Notes: generated by a model from the letters alone, not told the origin. Positions 8,202 to 17,462 are shown, numbered from the stretch's first letter. The stretch: DNA of 55,280 nt from Pseudomonas japonica (GCF_013522925.1 NZ_JAAMQU010000019.1:1-55280), one strand, 5' to 3'. Numbers and translations: made by a program.

Positions 8202-9782
8202 ATGAGCAAGCTCGATTTATTCAAGCAACAGCAGGCCCTGCGCGCCGCTGTACAAGGGCGGCCGCTGATTCACAGCGCCGCATTACCCGAAGCCGTCGCG
8301 ACTCTGCTCAGCGCAGAGGCAGATGCATCCCGATTATCGTCACTGGGTTATCTGTCGGTGCTATCGATGGACATCGCTGATACTTCAGCTGAAGCGGATC
8401 GACTGATCCGGGAGTTGGAGCAAGGCTTCGAGGCAGCTCGACTCGAAACAATGCTGCAAAAGTGCCGGCGCGATGTGATCGGTGCTATAGCAGGGCCCCT
8501 GGGGCTAGGTAAGGTCATCGCCGTTCACGACAAGGTGGGCGGGAATGTGACTACTATTCATAATGCTGGGCAGAAGATTTATGCCCGAGAGCAGGATGAG
8601 TACAGACGGGATGACTACACCAATACTCCCAATAGCGAAGGCAAAAAATTTCAAGGCGGTAAACACTCGGCCGGCAGTACCTTCACCCAAGGCCAACTTG
8701 ATGCTGACGGCTATCTGATCGATGGATACACGGGTGAACGAATCAAAGGTTCAGACTCCAGCCCCGATCACATCGTTTCCAATTCGGCTTTTCATAAAAA
8801 CGGGGGTTTTATGCTCTCCCCTACAGAGAAGGCTGATTTCAGTACGGATACCGGAAATTTGGTCTCCACAGACCGCTCCATCAACAGTTCGATGTCCGAT
8901 ACCGAAAAGACCGAATGGGCTGATACCACGGCGGACAGCCGTACGGTGACTAATGAAGAACATTACAACATCGACCGGGACCGGTTGAACGCCACTGTGA
9001 AGCGAGGTCAGGAGACGGCCGAGAATCATGCGCCTACGTTGGGCCGAAAAGCCCAGTTCTATTCGAAGAACGCCGCCATCACCGGCGTCAGCGAAGGCCT
9101 GAAAATGGGCGCACAACAAGCCTTCGGCCTCTTGATGATCGAAATCTTCACCGCCGCCTTCGACGAAATCAAAGACCTCTACATGAACGGCCGCCACAGC
9201 AATTCCATACTGGATGAACTAGCCGTCCGTTTGAAAAGGGCGGGCACACGAGTGGCCTCAAAATGGGAAAATCTTGTCAAGGGCTTTACCGGCGGCTTCA
9301 TCTCCGGTTTCGTGTCCAACGCCATCACCATGCTCATCAACATGTTCGTCACCACCGGAAAGCGGGCTGTTCGCATGATCCGCGAGGGCGTCTTCTCCCT
9401 GCTCAAAGCCCTCAAAGTAATGATCTTCCCGCCTGAAGATCTGACCTTCAACCAGGCCGCGCATGAAGCTCTTAAGCTACTAGCGGTTGGTGGCGTGGTA
9501 ATCGGCGGGGTTGCACTGGAAGAGATGGCCGAAAAGCTGATAATGGGCGTCCCCTCGCTCATACCGTTCGCGCCGGTGCTTACCGCCGTGTTAGTCGGCG
9601 GAATGACCGCCTTCTGCATGACATTTGTCTGCTACCTGATCGACAAGATGGACCTTCTGGGAGTGATCAAGGCCGAACGGACCAAAACTGTGATTGCCGG
9701 TTTGGACGCTGAAATTGACGGCAAGGTGGCACAGTCGTTGAGGATTATCGAGGACATCGAGAGTTATATGATTAAGGCTTGA
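8202..9782 (+). CDS. HNH-nuclease-like protein with C-terminal membrane segments
   Basis: The 526-residue product starts at an ATG preceded by GGAAGGGA. Residues about 160-235 carry an HNH/endonuclease VII-like layout: an SPDHIVSNSAFH segment, then a GNLVS segment, then DRSINSSMSD and a Lys, which is the D-H ... N-L ... N..K order of these metal-dependent nucleases. The C-terminal 170 residues contain several hydrophobic stretches (ISGFVSNAITMLINMFV, GGVVIGGVALEEMAEKL, PVLTAVLVGGMTAFCMTFVCYL), suggesting membrane insertion. It follows the TerB-like gene and ends in a terminator. A membrane-tethered nuclease would fit an anti-phage or polymorphic-toxin role, but this is inference. The HNH call rests on motif spacing only. 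Confidence 0.6.
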   Translation: MSKLDLFKQQQALRAAVQGRPLIHSAALPEAVATLLSAEADASRLSSLGYLSVLSMDIADTSAEADRLIRELEQGFEAARLETMLQKCRRDVIGAIAGPLGLGKVIAVHDKVGGNVTTIHNAGQKIYAREQDEYRRDDYTNTPNSEGKKFQGGKHSAGSTFTQGQLDADGYLIDGYTGERIKGSDSSPDHIVSNSAFHKNGGFMLSPTEKADFSTDTGNLVSTDRSINSSMSDTEKTEWADTTADSRTVTNEEHYNIDRDRLNATVKRGQETAENHAPTLGRKAQFYSKNAAITGVSEGLKMGAQQAFGLLMIEIFTAAFDEIKDLYMNGRHSNSILDELAVRLKRAGTRVASKWENLVKGFTGGFISGFVSNAITMLINMFVTTGKRAVRMIREGVFSLLKALKVMIFPPEDLTFNQAAHEALKLLAVGGVVIGGVALEEMAEKLIMGVPSLIPFAPVLTAVLVGGMTAFCMTFVCYLIDKMDLLGVIKAERTKTVIAGLDAEIDGKVAQSLRIIEDIESYMIKA

Positions 9783-9801
9783 TCCACAACTCTGCAGCAG
9801 T

Positions 9802-9840
9802 CAGACGGGCATGAGGTGCTTTCCTGCCCGTTTGATTACG
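9802..9840 (+). terminator. Probable intrinsic terminator after the HNH-like gene
   Basis: CAGACGGGCA (9802-9811) pairs with TGCCCGTTTG (9825-9834) through ten positions, one of them a G-T wobble, with a 13-base loop. It lies 20 bases after the stop codon. The T-run is short, so it is a modest terminator. Confidence 0.6.
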
Positions 9841-9886
9841 TAAAATTTCGCGTATATGTTTATATCTTAAGATATCCTTAGGTAGC

Positions 9887-9991
9887 TGATAGGTAAGCGA
9901 TGGGGTTATTCAGCACAGATGCTTAGCATGAGGAACTTGGCCGTCCAAGTACGGTGGGAGACGAGAGCTCTCAGTAGCCCAATACCTATCA
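9887..9991 (+). ncRNA. Candidate structured RNA
   Basis: TGATAGGTA (9887-9895) is the exact reverse complement of TACCTATCA (9983-9991), which would close a 105-base domain. Inside it are a perfect hairpin ACTTGG-CCGT-CCAAGT (9935-9950) and the palindrome GAGAGCTCTC (9963-9972). No protein-coding frame covers it. This nested pairing suggests a structured RNA or a regulatory leader for the following membrane-protein gene. No known RNA family was recognised, and chance pairing cannot be excluded. The rest of 9783-10126 holds only the terminator and a ribosome-binding site. Confidence 0.3.
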
Positions 9992-10126
9992 CTCTTTAGC
10001 TTAATTAGAAGGCCGATTACGTCTCAAGAAAGACTTTCTGCTGCCGTCAACCTACTATCTTCAGTGTCATGGCCGCCTCACCTTAAGACTTAGGTAGTTA
10101 TTAAAATCAATCAAGGAGATCTCATA

Positions 10127-10543
10127 ATGCGTTTGGAAAGATTTAAATACCCGATAAATAGAGTTGGATTTGTTATCCTTTTAATATCTCTCTTCGCTTC
10201 CGTTATCTCGTTTTTAACGACTTGGGATACGCCTTACCATTTAGGTGCGCGCTGGATTAATCATTTGCTATTTGGTCGCGAATATGAATGGCAACAGCCA
10301 GCTTTCAAATTTGGGCTGCTTGGCATTATTTTTGGTGCGGTCTTGGCTTGGAACTTGATGAGGTTTGGCGCATTCTGGCCATGGAGGTTGCTAAAGATTT
10401 GTGCAGTTTTTGGTTCTAGGCTGATGAAACTTTGCGTAGCCTGCGCTAGAAGATTGATGAGGTTAAACGTAGCCGTGGTTGGAAGTTTGATAAGATTTTT
10501 CAAGAGAATAATCCTCTGGGTAGGAGAAGGCAGCAAAACCTAA
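10127..10543 (+). CDS. Small membrane protein (138 aa)
   Basis: The ATG at 10127 follows a good AAGGAG site. The product has two clear transmembrane segments (VGFVILLISLFASVISFL at about 13-30, and FGLLGIIFGAVLAWNLM at about 62-78). The basic tail has repeated amphipathic helices (LLKICAVFGSRLMKLCVACARRLMRL...). The codon use is AT-richer than the flanking recombinase genes. Family not recognised. It lies in the same inter-integrase segment as the TerB-like/HNH-like pair and may belong to that cassette. Confidence 0.6.
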   Translation: MRLERFKYPINRVGFVILLISLFASVISFLTTWDTPYHLGARWINHLLFGREYEWQQPAFKFGLLGIIFGAVLAWNLMRFGAFWPWRLLKICAVFGSRLMKLCVACARRLMRLNVAVVGSLIRFFKRIILWVGEGSKT

Positions 10544-11740
10544 TTAGCGCTAAGTTTTGAGTTAGTAGGGGGTTTCAAAATATCTATTCAACATTAGGGT
10601 TTGCTTGAAAAGTCTGTACTCAGGCATTTCTCGACCAAGCCAGTGTGATCATGGCTCTGAATCTTCTGGCAAGCTTTGTCATGACGGGTACAAAGCCGAA
10701 GCTTTTGCTTGAGCCAGTTGAACAACTGCTTTATAAATTGCATCTTTGCATTAGGACTGTCAATAGCCGAGGCAGACCGGGTCGCGATGACACCAAAATT
10801 TCACCCGTATCAGCATTGCTACGTAAAATCCAGGTTATCGATTTTAGCGAGTAGCGCGGCTTACAAACTGGAACGCTTGGATTTTCTTCTGCAATTCTCA
10901 GGGCGACTTTTAAACAAAATATATTTGAAGCAGACCTCCGCCACGGTAAACTTCCAGCCAAACGGCACCTAGCATGATTGCGGCATATCTAGACGACAAT
11001 GTATTTAGGATATATTCGAGCTGTTCTGAATTGTCGTGCAGACATAGCCGTAGATCTTCATCCAGCTTTATGAAAAAAGATCGTACCGTCCCAGCCGAAC
11101 CTGCGGTATTTTTGGCCTCAAATGCCATATAACTTCAGATCCTTGTCAAAAACTTACATTTGCTCTCCACAGGCAGTGGTTTAGAGTACTACAACGCATG
11201 TAGTGTGCCTTGCTCACACAACTACGATTACACATATACGAAGTGAACCACGCTAGTCTAGAGGTTGTAGCAATGGCTGCTTCTGGCAAGTTCTACCAAC
11301 GGGAACGGCAGCTATGGTTCGATTCTTTTTAGAACAGTTGACCTCGGCCTCTTTGGCAAAGAATTAAGCGACTGAGATTGAAATCCAGAGTCTTCGCAGA
11401 GTTGTCAAACCTGCGATTTCACATAGCAGCACGCAGCTAAGGCTTCGATCGACCAGTTTTCCACGAGTTTGGAAAAGTCGACTTTTTCAACAGAATTGGT
11501 CAGGTGTTGCTGCTTGCAAAGGGCGGCTGGCTTTGGACAGAAGGCCTCACCAAAGTCATGCACAAAATCAGGGGATTACTCTGTGGATAAGACCTTGATC
11601 TTCGCCCCAGAGAGGCCATCTGGTGCTCCTTGCAGCCATTGATCAAAAAACAACCACGCAACAACGGCGGCCGGGCTCACGCCGTATGGTTTGAGTGATC
11701 GTTCTCTTTGTAGCTGCCTGCTTCCAGAACCCGTGCAGGC
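10544..11740. other. About 1.2 kb with no convincing gene
   Basis: AT-rich DNA with only short frames. A minus-strand frame at 10910-11128 (72 codons, MAFEAKNTAGSAG...) has AAGGAT upstream and might be a small gene, but shows no motif. Nothing resembling an RNA gene or terminator was identified. Likely spacer or decayed cargo beside the integrase 3' end. Confidence 0.4.
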
Positions 11741-12898
11741 TCACCGGCTGGGCGGTGTCAGCAGGGTCTGACTGACCCGCAGGTGCAGGTCATCCGCTTC
11801 CGCGTGCAGGTACCGGCTGGTCGTGTCCATCCGCGCATGCCCGGCCAGCGAGCGCACCATCACCAGGTCGCCCGTGGCCTGCGCGAGGTGGCTGAAGCAT
11901 GAGTGGCGCAGCCAGTGGGTCGTTGCTTCGGCGAGCCGTTCAGCAAGCTCAAGCTGTTCCCGGGTTCGCGCCAGGTCGGCGGCGCGCCCCATGATCTCGA
12001 TCATGGCCTTGAGGACGGTGCTGTTGCTGGCCCGCTTGCGCTTGCTGTTGGCGGCCATCAGCAAGGGCGTGTCTTCGCCTGGCAGTATGGCCAGGGGCAG
12101 ACCAAAGGCGACCCGGTACCGCCCAAGCTCCTCATACAGGGCTTCCGAAATCGGCACTTCACGCCGCTTGTTGCGCTTGCCGTGCACCATCAGCCACAGG
12201 TTGCCACTGCTTGAGCGGCGCACGGTGCCCATGTCCGCGGCCGTGGCTTCAAAGGTCCGCAACCCGGTCAGATAAAAAAGACTGAACATGAAATGATCCC
12301 GTGCCCGCTTCAGCGGACTTCTTGTCGCCGCGATCACCTCGAAGGCCAGCGCGATCCCTTCCGGGGGCAACAGCCGCTTGATCAACGGATCGATCGGCGC
12401 TTCCGGTTTTTTCACCAGGGCCACGGGATTGCCCTTGAGCCAACCGCCCTTGACCATCCAGCTGTACAGGCTGCCCAGCTGTACCAGCGCGTACCGCTGC
12501 GAGGCGAGGCTCAACGGTCCGGCAAAAGGTCGCCATTCCGGGTGCTGCCGCGGTCGCTTGACGGTGGACACCCACACGCCGGCCGGCTGCGGGTCCTGCA
12601 GGAAGCGCACGTACGCGCGCACGTCCATCACACCGACCTGGGACAGCTGCTTACCGCGGACATGCAGCGCCCAGAGGATGAAGCGCTCCACCTCCTTGCG
12701 CATGGCCCGGCGGGTTTTCGGGTTGTCGGTGGTCGCCTCCAGCCAGATGGCGGCGGCCTCGATGTCCGAGCGGGCCTGGACCAGGTCGGGGAGGGTATTC
12801 GCGCCGCGGTGCGCCCCGGGTACTGGCACCTGCTCGAGCGCAACGGCCTGCTGAAAATCGATCGGATCACTGCTGGCAACGGTCAACACCTCGGTCAT
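11741..12898 (-). CDS. Tyrosine-type site-specific integrase (385 aa)
   Basis: Full-length tyrosine recombinase that cuts and rejoins DNA through a covalent 3'-phosphotyrosine. An N-terminal SAM-like DNA-binding domain (about 35-150, IEAAAIWLEATTDNPKTRRAM) precedes the catalytic domain with all key residues: Arg in YLTGLRTFEA, the HWLRHSCFSHLA box (H..R), LAGHARMDTTS, and the nucleophile Tyr in SRYLHAEAD. Its start codon overlaps the end of the upstream partner gene, implying translational coupling. A truncated paralogue lies at 6.1-6.8 kb. With the partner and the divergent KfrA-like gene it resembles a transposon cointegrate-resolution or island-integration module. Confidence 0.93.
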   Translation of the reverse strand: MTEVLTVASSDPIDFQQAVALEQVPVPGAHRGANTLPDLVQARSDIEAAAIWLEATTDNPKTRRAMRKEVERFILWALHVRGKQLSQVGVMDVRAYVRFLQDPQPAGVWVSTVKRPRQHPEWRPFAGPLSLASQRYALVQLGSLYSWMVKGGWLKGNPVALVKKPEAPIDPLIKRLLPPEGIALAFEVIAATRSPLKRARDHFMFSLFYLTGLRTFEATAADMGTVRRSSSGNLWLMVHGKRNKRREVPISEALYEELGRYRVAFGLPLAILPGEDTPLLMAANSKRKRASNSTVLKAMIEIMGRAADLARTREQLELAERLAEATTHWLRHSCFSHLAQATGDLVMVRSLAGHARMDTTSRYLHAEADDLHLRVSQTLLTPPSR

Positions 12899-13539
12899 CA
12901 GTACACACTCCGGGTCTTGCCCGTGGAGACCACCCAGTCGTCCATTTCATCGGGGGTCAGCCACTGCAGGAGGCCGCTGGGCGATTCGCAGCAGTACTCC
13001 TCCTGGGGCTCCGCGTGCGCGTTCACCCCAAGTCGGGTATCGCTGACGACCAACACCGCCCCCTCAGGCGCAAAGCTGCCGATCTCCCGGACCACAACCA
13101 GCTCCGAATGCACCCCGACATACCCCCGGTAACGGAAACCATTGGCCCCATAGGCTGAGTCGTCCAGATCCTCCTCTTCGTCATCGGCCCAGGACAGCGG
13201 CGCCGGTGGCGATGCAGCCGGGGAGGGGGAGGTGCTCGGATCGTCTGCCGCCGCCAGGCCGGCACGGGCCCGAGGCCGCGGCGGACAGAGTGCCAGGCGG
13301 GCCGCCGTGGCGGCGGCCCGCTCGCGGCGGGTCAGCTGAGGCAGCGCGCGCACCAGGTCATCCCAGCGCGTTTCGCGGGAAGGGTCGGCGGCGATCCGGC
13401 TGAGCGTTTCAGGTCGCACATTCCAGCGCACGGCCGCGTCAGCCATGCGCCATCCGCGCTGACGAATCAGTGCCTTGAAATCCAACGGGCTCAGCCGGAG
13501 CGGACGGAGCAATGCGAGGCCATGAGCAACTTGATCCAC
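12898..13539 (-). CDS. Integrase-associated DNA-binding-like protein (213 aa)
   Basis: A GTG start at 13539 with AAGGATA upstream gives 213 residues. The N-terminal about 70 residues look like a helix-turn-helix (LIRQRGWRMADAAVRWNVRPETLSRI). A Pro/Ala/Ser-rich acidic linker follows (about 90-135), then a compact C-terminal domain (GFRYRGYVGVHSELVV, VLVVSDTRLGVN, LTPDEMDDWVVSTGKTRS). Its stop overlaps the integrase start. The C-terminal domain also survives as a remnant at 6.8-7.1 kb, so this gene and the integrase travel together. Family not recognised. It is probably an accessory or directionality factor, or a regulator acting at the upstream inverted repeat. Confidence 0.75.
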   Translation of the reverse strand: MDQVAHGLALLRPLRLSPLDFKALIRQRGWRMADAAVRWNVRPETLSRIAADPSRETRWDDLVRALPQLTRRERAAATAARLALCPPRPRARAGLAAADDPSTSPSPAASPPAPLSWADDEEEDLDDSAYGANGFRYRGYVGVHSELVVVREIGSFAPEGAVLVVSDTRLGVNAHAEPQEEYCCESPSGLLQWLTPDEMDDWVVSTGKTRSVY

Positions 13540-13653
13540 AGCGCAAGTTTATCCTTGGTAACCAACTGTTTTTACTGAACAAGAGTGAAGCTTGGCGATC
13601 AGTGGCTGATGGCCCCGCTACTGCCAAGCTTACCCACTGTAACCGCCTTGGGC

Positions 13654-13692
13654 AAAAAATTCGTGATAACTGGAGGTAATCACGAATTTTTT
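13654..13692. repeat. Perfect 14-bp inverted repeat between divergent recombinase and KfrA-like genes
   Basis: AAAAAATTCGTGAT (13654-13667) is the exact reverse complement of ATCACGAATTTTTT (13679-13692), separated by 11 bases. It sits in the AT-rich divergent promoter region (13540-13857) between the partner-integrase pair and the KfrA-like gene. The arm-spacer-arm layout fits either a tyrosine-recombinase core site (two binding arms around a crossover) or a dimeric operator. A transcription terminator is less likely, because it lies upstream of both genes. Confidence 0.75.
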
Positions 13693-13857
13693 GGAGTAAC
13701 GATATTTTTAATATTGATTGCAGTACTTAAAAAATTAATACTGCGCTAGCTGAATTTTGCGTTTTTCGACCGTTTTACACCTGAAACCGGGCTACGAGCC
13801 TGGAAAACCGGGCGTTTGAAAAGCCCCGTCCTTTCCTCACCAAGGAGCCTTTTCGTG

Positions 13858-14826
13858 ATGACCCCGACACCCCCCAGCAGCGGTCTGCCCAAAACCCGCG
13901 ACCTGGTCCGGCATTACGCGGCGCAGCTGCTCGAGGCGGGGGCCGAAGTATCGGTCACGGGCATCCGTGCGCTGATCCTCGAGCACCACGGGGTCACCGC
14001 CTCGCCGAACGTGGTGGGGGATGAGGTGAAGCAGTTCTGGGTCAGGACCGGACCGTTGCTCTGCGCACGGCTGAAACGACCGGGGATCCCCGAGCCGGTG
14101 TGCCAAGCCCTTGATGCCGTGTGGGAGGTGGCGCTCAATGAGGCAACCCAGGCCTATGCGATCGAGCGCTCGCACCACCTGCAACAGGCCGATCAGGCCA
14201 CGGCGCGGGCGGCCGCGGCCCTGAACGAGGCGGAGCAGGCGAGGGCGCGCTTCGCGGACCAGGAGCGGCAGATTTCCCTGCTGACCGACCAGGTACAGCG
14301 GTTGAGCGAGCAGCTGAGCCGCGCGCAGGGGCAGAGCGACGACCTGCAGGCCGAGCTGCGCGAGGTGATGAGCCAACAGCAGCAGCAAGGCCAACAGCAC
14401 CGCGACGAGCTGACCCGGCTGCAAGCCGCGCACCAGGCCGAACAGCAGCGCTTCGCCGCGACCCATGCCGCCGAGCTCGAACGACTACAGGCGGTGCACG
14501 CGGAGGAGAATGCTGCGCTGCGCGCCGAGGTCAGCCGGCAGGCGGACATCTTCGACAGCACCTCCAACCACCTGATGAAGGAAACCAGCCGGGTCCGCGA
14601 TGCCGCCAGGCTCGAGACCGAGCGCCTGACCCGGGAGCTCGCGCAGAGTCGCGACATGGTCGACCGGCTGCGGGTGCAGCGCTCGGACGCCAAGGAGGAG
14701 AGTGCGGGGTTTAGGGCACAGGCCGAGAGTGCCGCGGCGCAGCTGCATCAGCTGCAGAAAGCCCATGAGCGGCTCGAGGCGCGGTATGAAGCGCTGCTGG
14801 AAGCGAGGGCGGAAGGGCAGGCGTAA
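13858..14826 (+). CDS. KfrA-N-like DNA-binding protein with long coiled coil
   Basis: AAGGAG precedes the tandem GTG/ATG at 13855/13858; 322 residues from the ATG. The N-terminal about 110 residues resemble the KfrA N-terminal DNA-binding domain (TRDLVRHYAAQLLEAGAEVSV..IRALILEHHG). They are followed by an almost uninterrupted Ala/Glu/Gln/Arg-rich coiled coil to the C-terminus. KfrA proteins bind plasmid DNA and help architecture and stability; related coiled-coil proteins (TnpT) assist tyrosine-recombinase resolvases. Divergent from the integrase module across the 14-bp inverted repeat, so it probably binds there. Fold call is strong; the resolution role is inferred. Confidence 0.8.
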   Translation: MTPTPPSSGLPKTRDLVRHYAAQLLEAGAEVSVTGIRALILEHHGVTASPNVVGDEVKQFWVRTGPLLCARLKRPGIPEPVCQALDAVWEVALNEATQAYAIERSHHLQQADQATARAAAALNEAEQARARFADQERQISLLTDQVQRLSEQLSRAQGQSDDLQAELREVMSQQQQQGQQHRDELTRLQAAHQAEQQRFAATHAAELERLQAVHAEENAALRAEVSRQADIFDSTSNHLMKETSRVRDAARLETERLTRELAQSRDMVDRLRVQRSDAKEESAGFRAQAESAAAQLHQLQKAHERLEARYEALLEARAEGQA

Positions 14827-14995
14827 CGTTTATTCCGACAGGAGAAGGGTATCCACGTCTGTCTAAGCCAGCCCACACTCACGGCTCCGGCGTTTCAGCG
14901 GCTATACAACCTGTCCAGTGCGCCGTGATCTATCATCAGCCGCTGCGTTAACTGCCGCGGCCATACCCTGCGGGCACTACAAAACTGAGAGCGAC

Positions 14996-15331
14996 ATGAA
15001 CGACCTGACCGAAGAAGAAATGCGCCGTGCGCTATTTGGGGCTGCGGAAGCGCCGGCGCCCACACACGTGCACATCCCTGATCCGCTGGAGGCCATTCCG
15101 GACGTGATCATCGTGCCGCCGCCGGCCGTAGCGAAGAAGCGGAAAGTCGACAAGGCGTTTACGCCCAGGCTCAAGGTGACGCTCAGGGTCGGGAATGTGT
15201 TTGAAGGCGAAACGCAGGAGGTGGTGCATGAGGCCGACACGCTGAGCACCTTGCTGGCAGAGCAGGAAGCGGTGAAGGCGGCGCGGAAGAAATTCCGGTA
15301 TGTCGAGGTGGTGTCGGTTGAGCCGAAGTGA
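14996..15331 (+). CDS. Hypothetical small protein (111 aa)
   Basis: The probable start is the ATG at 14996 (MNDLTEEEMRRALFG); in-frame upstream codons lack a ribosome-binding site. An acidic helical N-terminus, a Pro-rich stretch with PDVIIVPPPAVAKKRK, and a C-terminal alpha/beta part (LKVTLRVGNVFEGETQEVVHEADTLSTLL) are visible. No family recognised. It lies downstream of the KfrA-like gene in the same orientation and shares its high GC, suggesting it belongs to the same module. Confidence 0.6.
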   Translation: MNDLTEEEMRRALFGAAEAPAPTHVHIPDPLEAIPDVIIVPPPAVAKKRKVDKAFTPRLKVTLRVGNVFEGETQEVVHEADTLSTLLAEQEAVKAARKKFRYVEVVSVEPK

Positions 15332-16070
15332 GGCAGTACCGTTCTAAACTCCCTCTATTGATCATTTCACTCTGGCCAAGCGCGCCACGGCCGATAAAAG
15401 GTGTAGTACCGACTGCTTTATTGACGCCTGGCACCGGCACCGCGGTACCGCCGTGAGCATCCAGTTAGCGCCCCAACGCAGCAACGGCGTTGGGCAATCT
15501 ATGAATACAGAACCAAAGCTAGGAGAGAGTGATGCTACGAGACCATCCAGAACTCGAAAGGGATCGGCACGCGTCACCTTTGACGGCGCTCGAGCCGCAC
15601 TCGCCGCGTCGGCGGTCAGGTCGCGCTTGAATCCGGCGCTGCTGATCGGGGCCTGACATTGGCGACGAGCCTTGGGTTGACCTGGAACTACATCAGAGCC
15701 TATTGGCAACTTGGCACATCATTCCCAACACCGCCCTTGATCACTCAGCCAGCCGCCCAGCGAATTCCGGCGGTTAGCCCGGTTAGCGCATCCTCTTCGC
15801 CGGTGGCTTGGGCGCCGACACGCGCCCGGCGTCAACCATTGGCGGGCTGACTGGCGGCGATACCGTTTTCGACGACGAAGTGCTGCGGTGCCGATTCGGC
15901 AATGTACCTTATCCCTGCGTGAAGACCGAACGCGTCAGGACCTAGTATCGGCTGCGTACTTGGAGCAGTACCGAGCCGAGCGCAGCACGCCCTGTAGGCG
16001 AACGCAAAAAGCACTACACCAAAAGAGAAACCCAAGTATGCGTCCTGCCAAGTTATCTGTGAAATCTGAC
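15332..16070. other. About 740 bases without a recognisable gene
   Basis: Several short frames on both strands, none with a motif or good ribosome-binding site. GC is similar to the neighbouring recombinase module. Probably decayed coding DNA at an island boundary. Confidence 0.4.
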
Positions 16071-17231
16071 CTATAGGGTCTCAAGCGATAAAAGCAGCTT
16101 CCTGATCTGAGCAAACTGCTCTCCCTCTAGGATGTCGTATTCACCTACGCTGCTGAGCCGATACACATCCCGAGCCTTTTTGACTCGATCAAGGAGGGGT
16201 AAAATTTGGCTCGATGCCAGTTCTAAAAAATCGTTGATGTCGGCACGGGTTCGAGGGATCTTGTAGCCCCTAGTGGCGCTGGCAATGATCACATCGGAGT
16301 CACGAAGCTTCGCGATGCCGCTGGATCTGATCTTCTGGTCGCCTAGTCCCGGGAAGCCTCTTTCCGCCAAGTGTTTGGCAATATCCTCCGTTGAGACGTA
16401 CTCATCACTGACGAACTCGCTTCGAAATCTTAGGTAATCCAGGATGCAGAGCTGTAAGCGCTCCTCTTCGTTATGGCGCTTACCGAGCTTGGCGAGAAAC
16501 TGATCCGCCTGCTTCAGGGCCTGCTGATGTACTCGGTAGTCCGCATACGCAGACTCGCTCATCGGTGGAGGGATGAGGGGCTGATACTTCGGTGGCCACT
16601 CCAGCAGCCCTAGCGTTCGACTGCGCAGGATGTTTTTGTATACCTCGAGCACCTCGTTCGAAGCTTTGCCTTCGTAAATGTGGGACAGAGTGCCTGCGAA
16701 GAAATCAGCCGCCTGGATCAAGACGTCGCATTTACTGCTTTTGGTCTGAAATGCCGAGTCAGCAAAGAGGTCATTGGAGTATCGCGCCGCTACATAGTCG
16801 CGCAGGCTCTCTTGGAACTCCGGCCCGCCGTGCTCGTCAACGGTCATGTGCAAGTCTTGACAGTGGTTGAACAGTCGCTCGTACAAGAGGTTGTTCACGC
16901 TCTTGATGAAGGACTGCTTGAATTGATGCCCCCCATCCTTGTACATCCGGCTCTTGTCCACGACCGTGAAGTAGAGCTTAAGAGGTAACTCAGCGAGATC
17001 CGCCAGAATCTTCCGACGACGCTCAGAGTCCTTTGCCTTGAGCTTGCTAGACTTGATCTCACCTGTCTGGAAATGCTTCACCCGCAGCCCTTCGGCTAGC
17101 TCATAGGCCCGAGGCAGATCGGTTTCAGAAATGATTATCGAGCAAATTACGAAGAAGCCCGAGCTTCCAGCTTTCGACGTATCCAAGTCGTGATTGCCAG
17201 ATTCGTCAACGAATGCGAACGTCCGTCCCAC
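16071..17231 (-). CDS. DUF3800-domain protein with C-terminal winged-helix-like region
   Basis: The 386-residue product starts GRTFAFVDESGNHDLD, the hallmark of DUF3800, a predicted RNase H-like family with acidic residues. Further family features are GEIKSSKLKAKDSERRRKIL, a FTVVDK strand, MTVDEHG, and DVLIQAADFFAGTLSH (about residue 170). The last about 130 residues contain a regulatory-looking region (DEYVSTEDIAKHLAERGFPGLGDQKIRSSGIAKLRDSDVI), reminiscent of a winged helix. DUF3800 genes are frequent in defence and mobile islands. It is divergent from the PIN gene across 230 bases, so the two may be co-regulated. Biochemical activity is not established. Confidence 0.8.
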   Translation of the reverse strand: MGRTFAFVDESGNHDLDTSKAGSSGFFVICSIIISETDLPRAYELAEGLRVKHFQTGEIKSSKLKAKDSERRRKILADLAELPLKLYFTVVDKSRMYKDGGHQFKQSFIKSVNNLLYERLFNHCQDLHMTVDEHGGPEFQESLRDYVAARYSNDLFADSAFQTKSSKCDVLIQAADFFAGTLSHIYEGKASNEVLEVYKNILRSRTLGLLEWPPKYQPLIPPPMSESAYADYRVHQQALKQADQFLAKLGKRHNEEERLQLCILDYLRFRSEFVSDEYVSTEDIAKHLAERGFPGLGDQKIRSSGIAKLRDSDVIIASATRGYKIPRTRADINDFLELASSQILPLLDRVKKARDVYRLSSVGEYDILEGEQFAQIRKLLLSLETL

Positions 17232-17462
17232 TCAACTACTCCATCAGTCAAAAAGCGCACGCGCTGCTGCTCGCGTCGTACCGTAGACCCGTACGGCTAC
17301 AGTCGTGAAGTCGAGCCAGGGGAACCATGGCTTGCAGGTATCCCGACAGGATAGTAGCTTTCTGATATTGGCCGCCAGCTTTTCGGAGCGCAGCGCCATC
17401 GTGAGCACTTCTTCCAATTCTGTGTAGGAAACGGTTTTTTGCAGGCTAAGAAAGGCACAATA

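Noticed and set aside
12293..13132. Plus-strand open frame of 279 codons
   Set aside because: It is antisense to the intact integrase and its partner, whose catalytic motifs are on the minus strand.
13837..14466. Minus-strand open frame of 209 codons
   Set aside because: Shadow of the KfrA-like coiled-coil gene, caused by its high GC and repetitive codon pattern.
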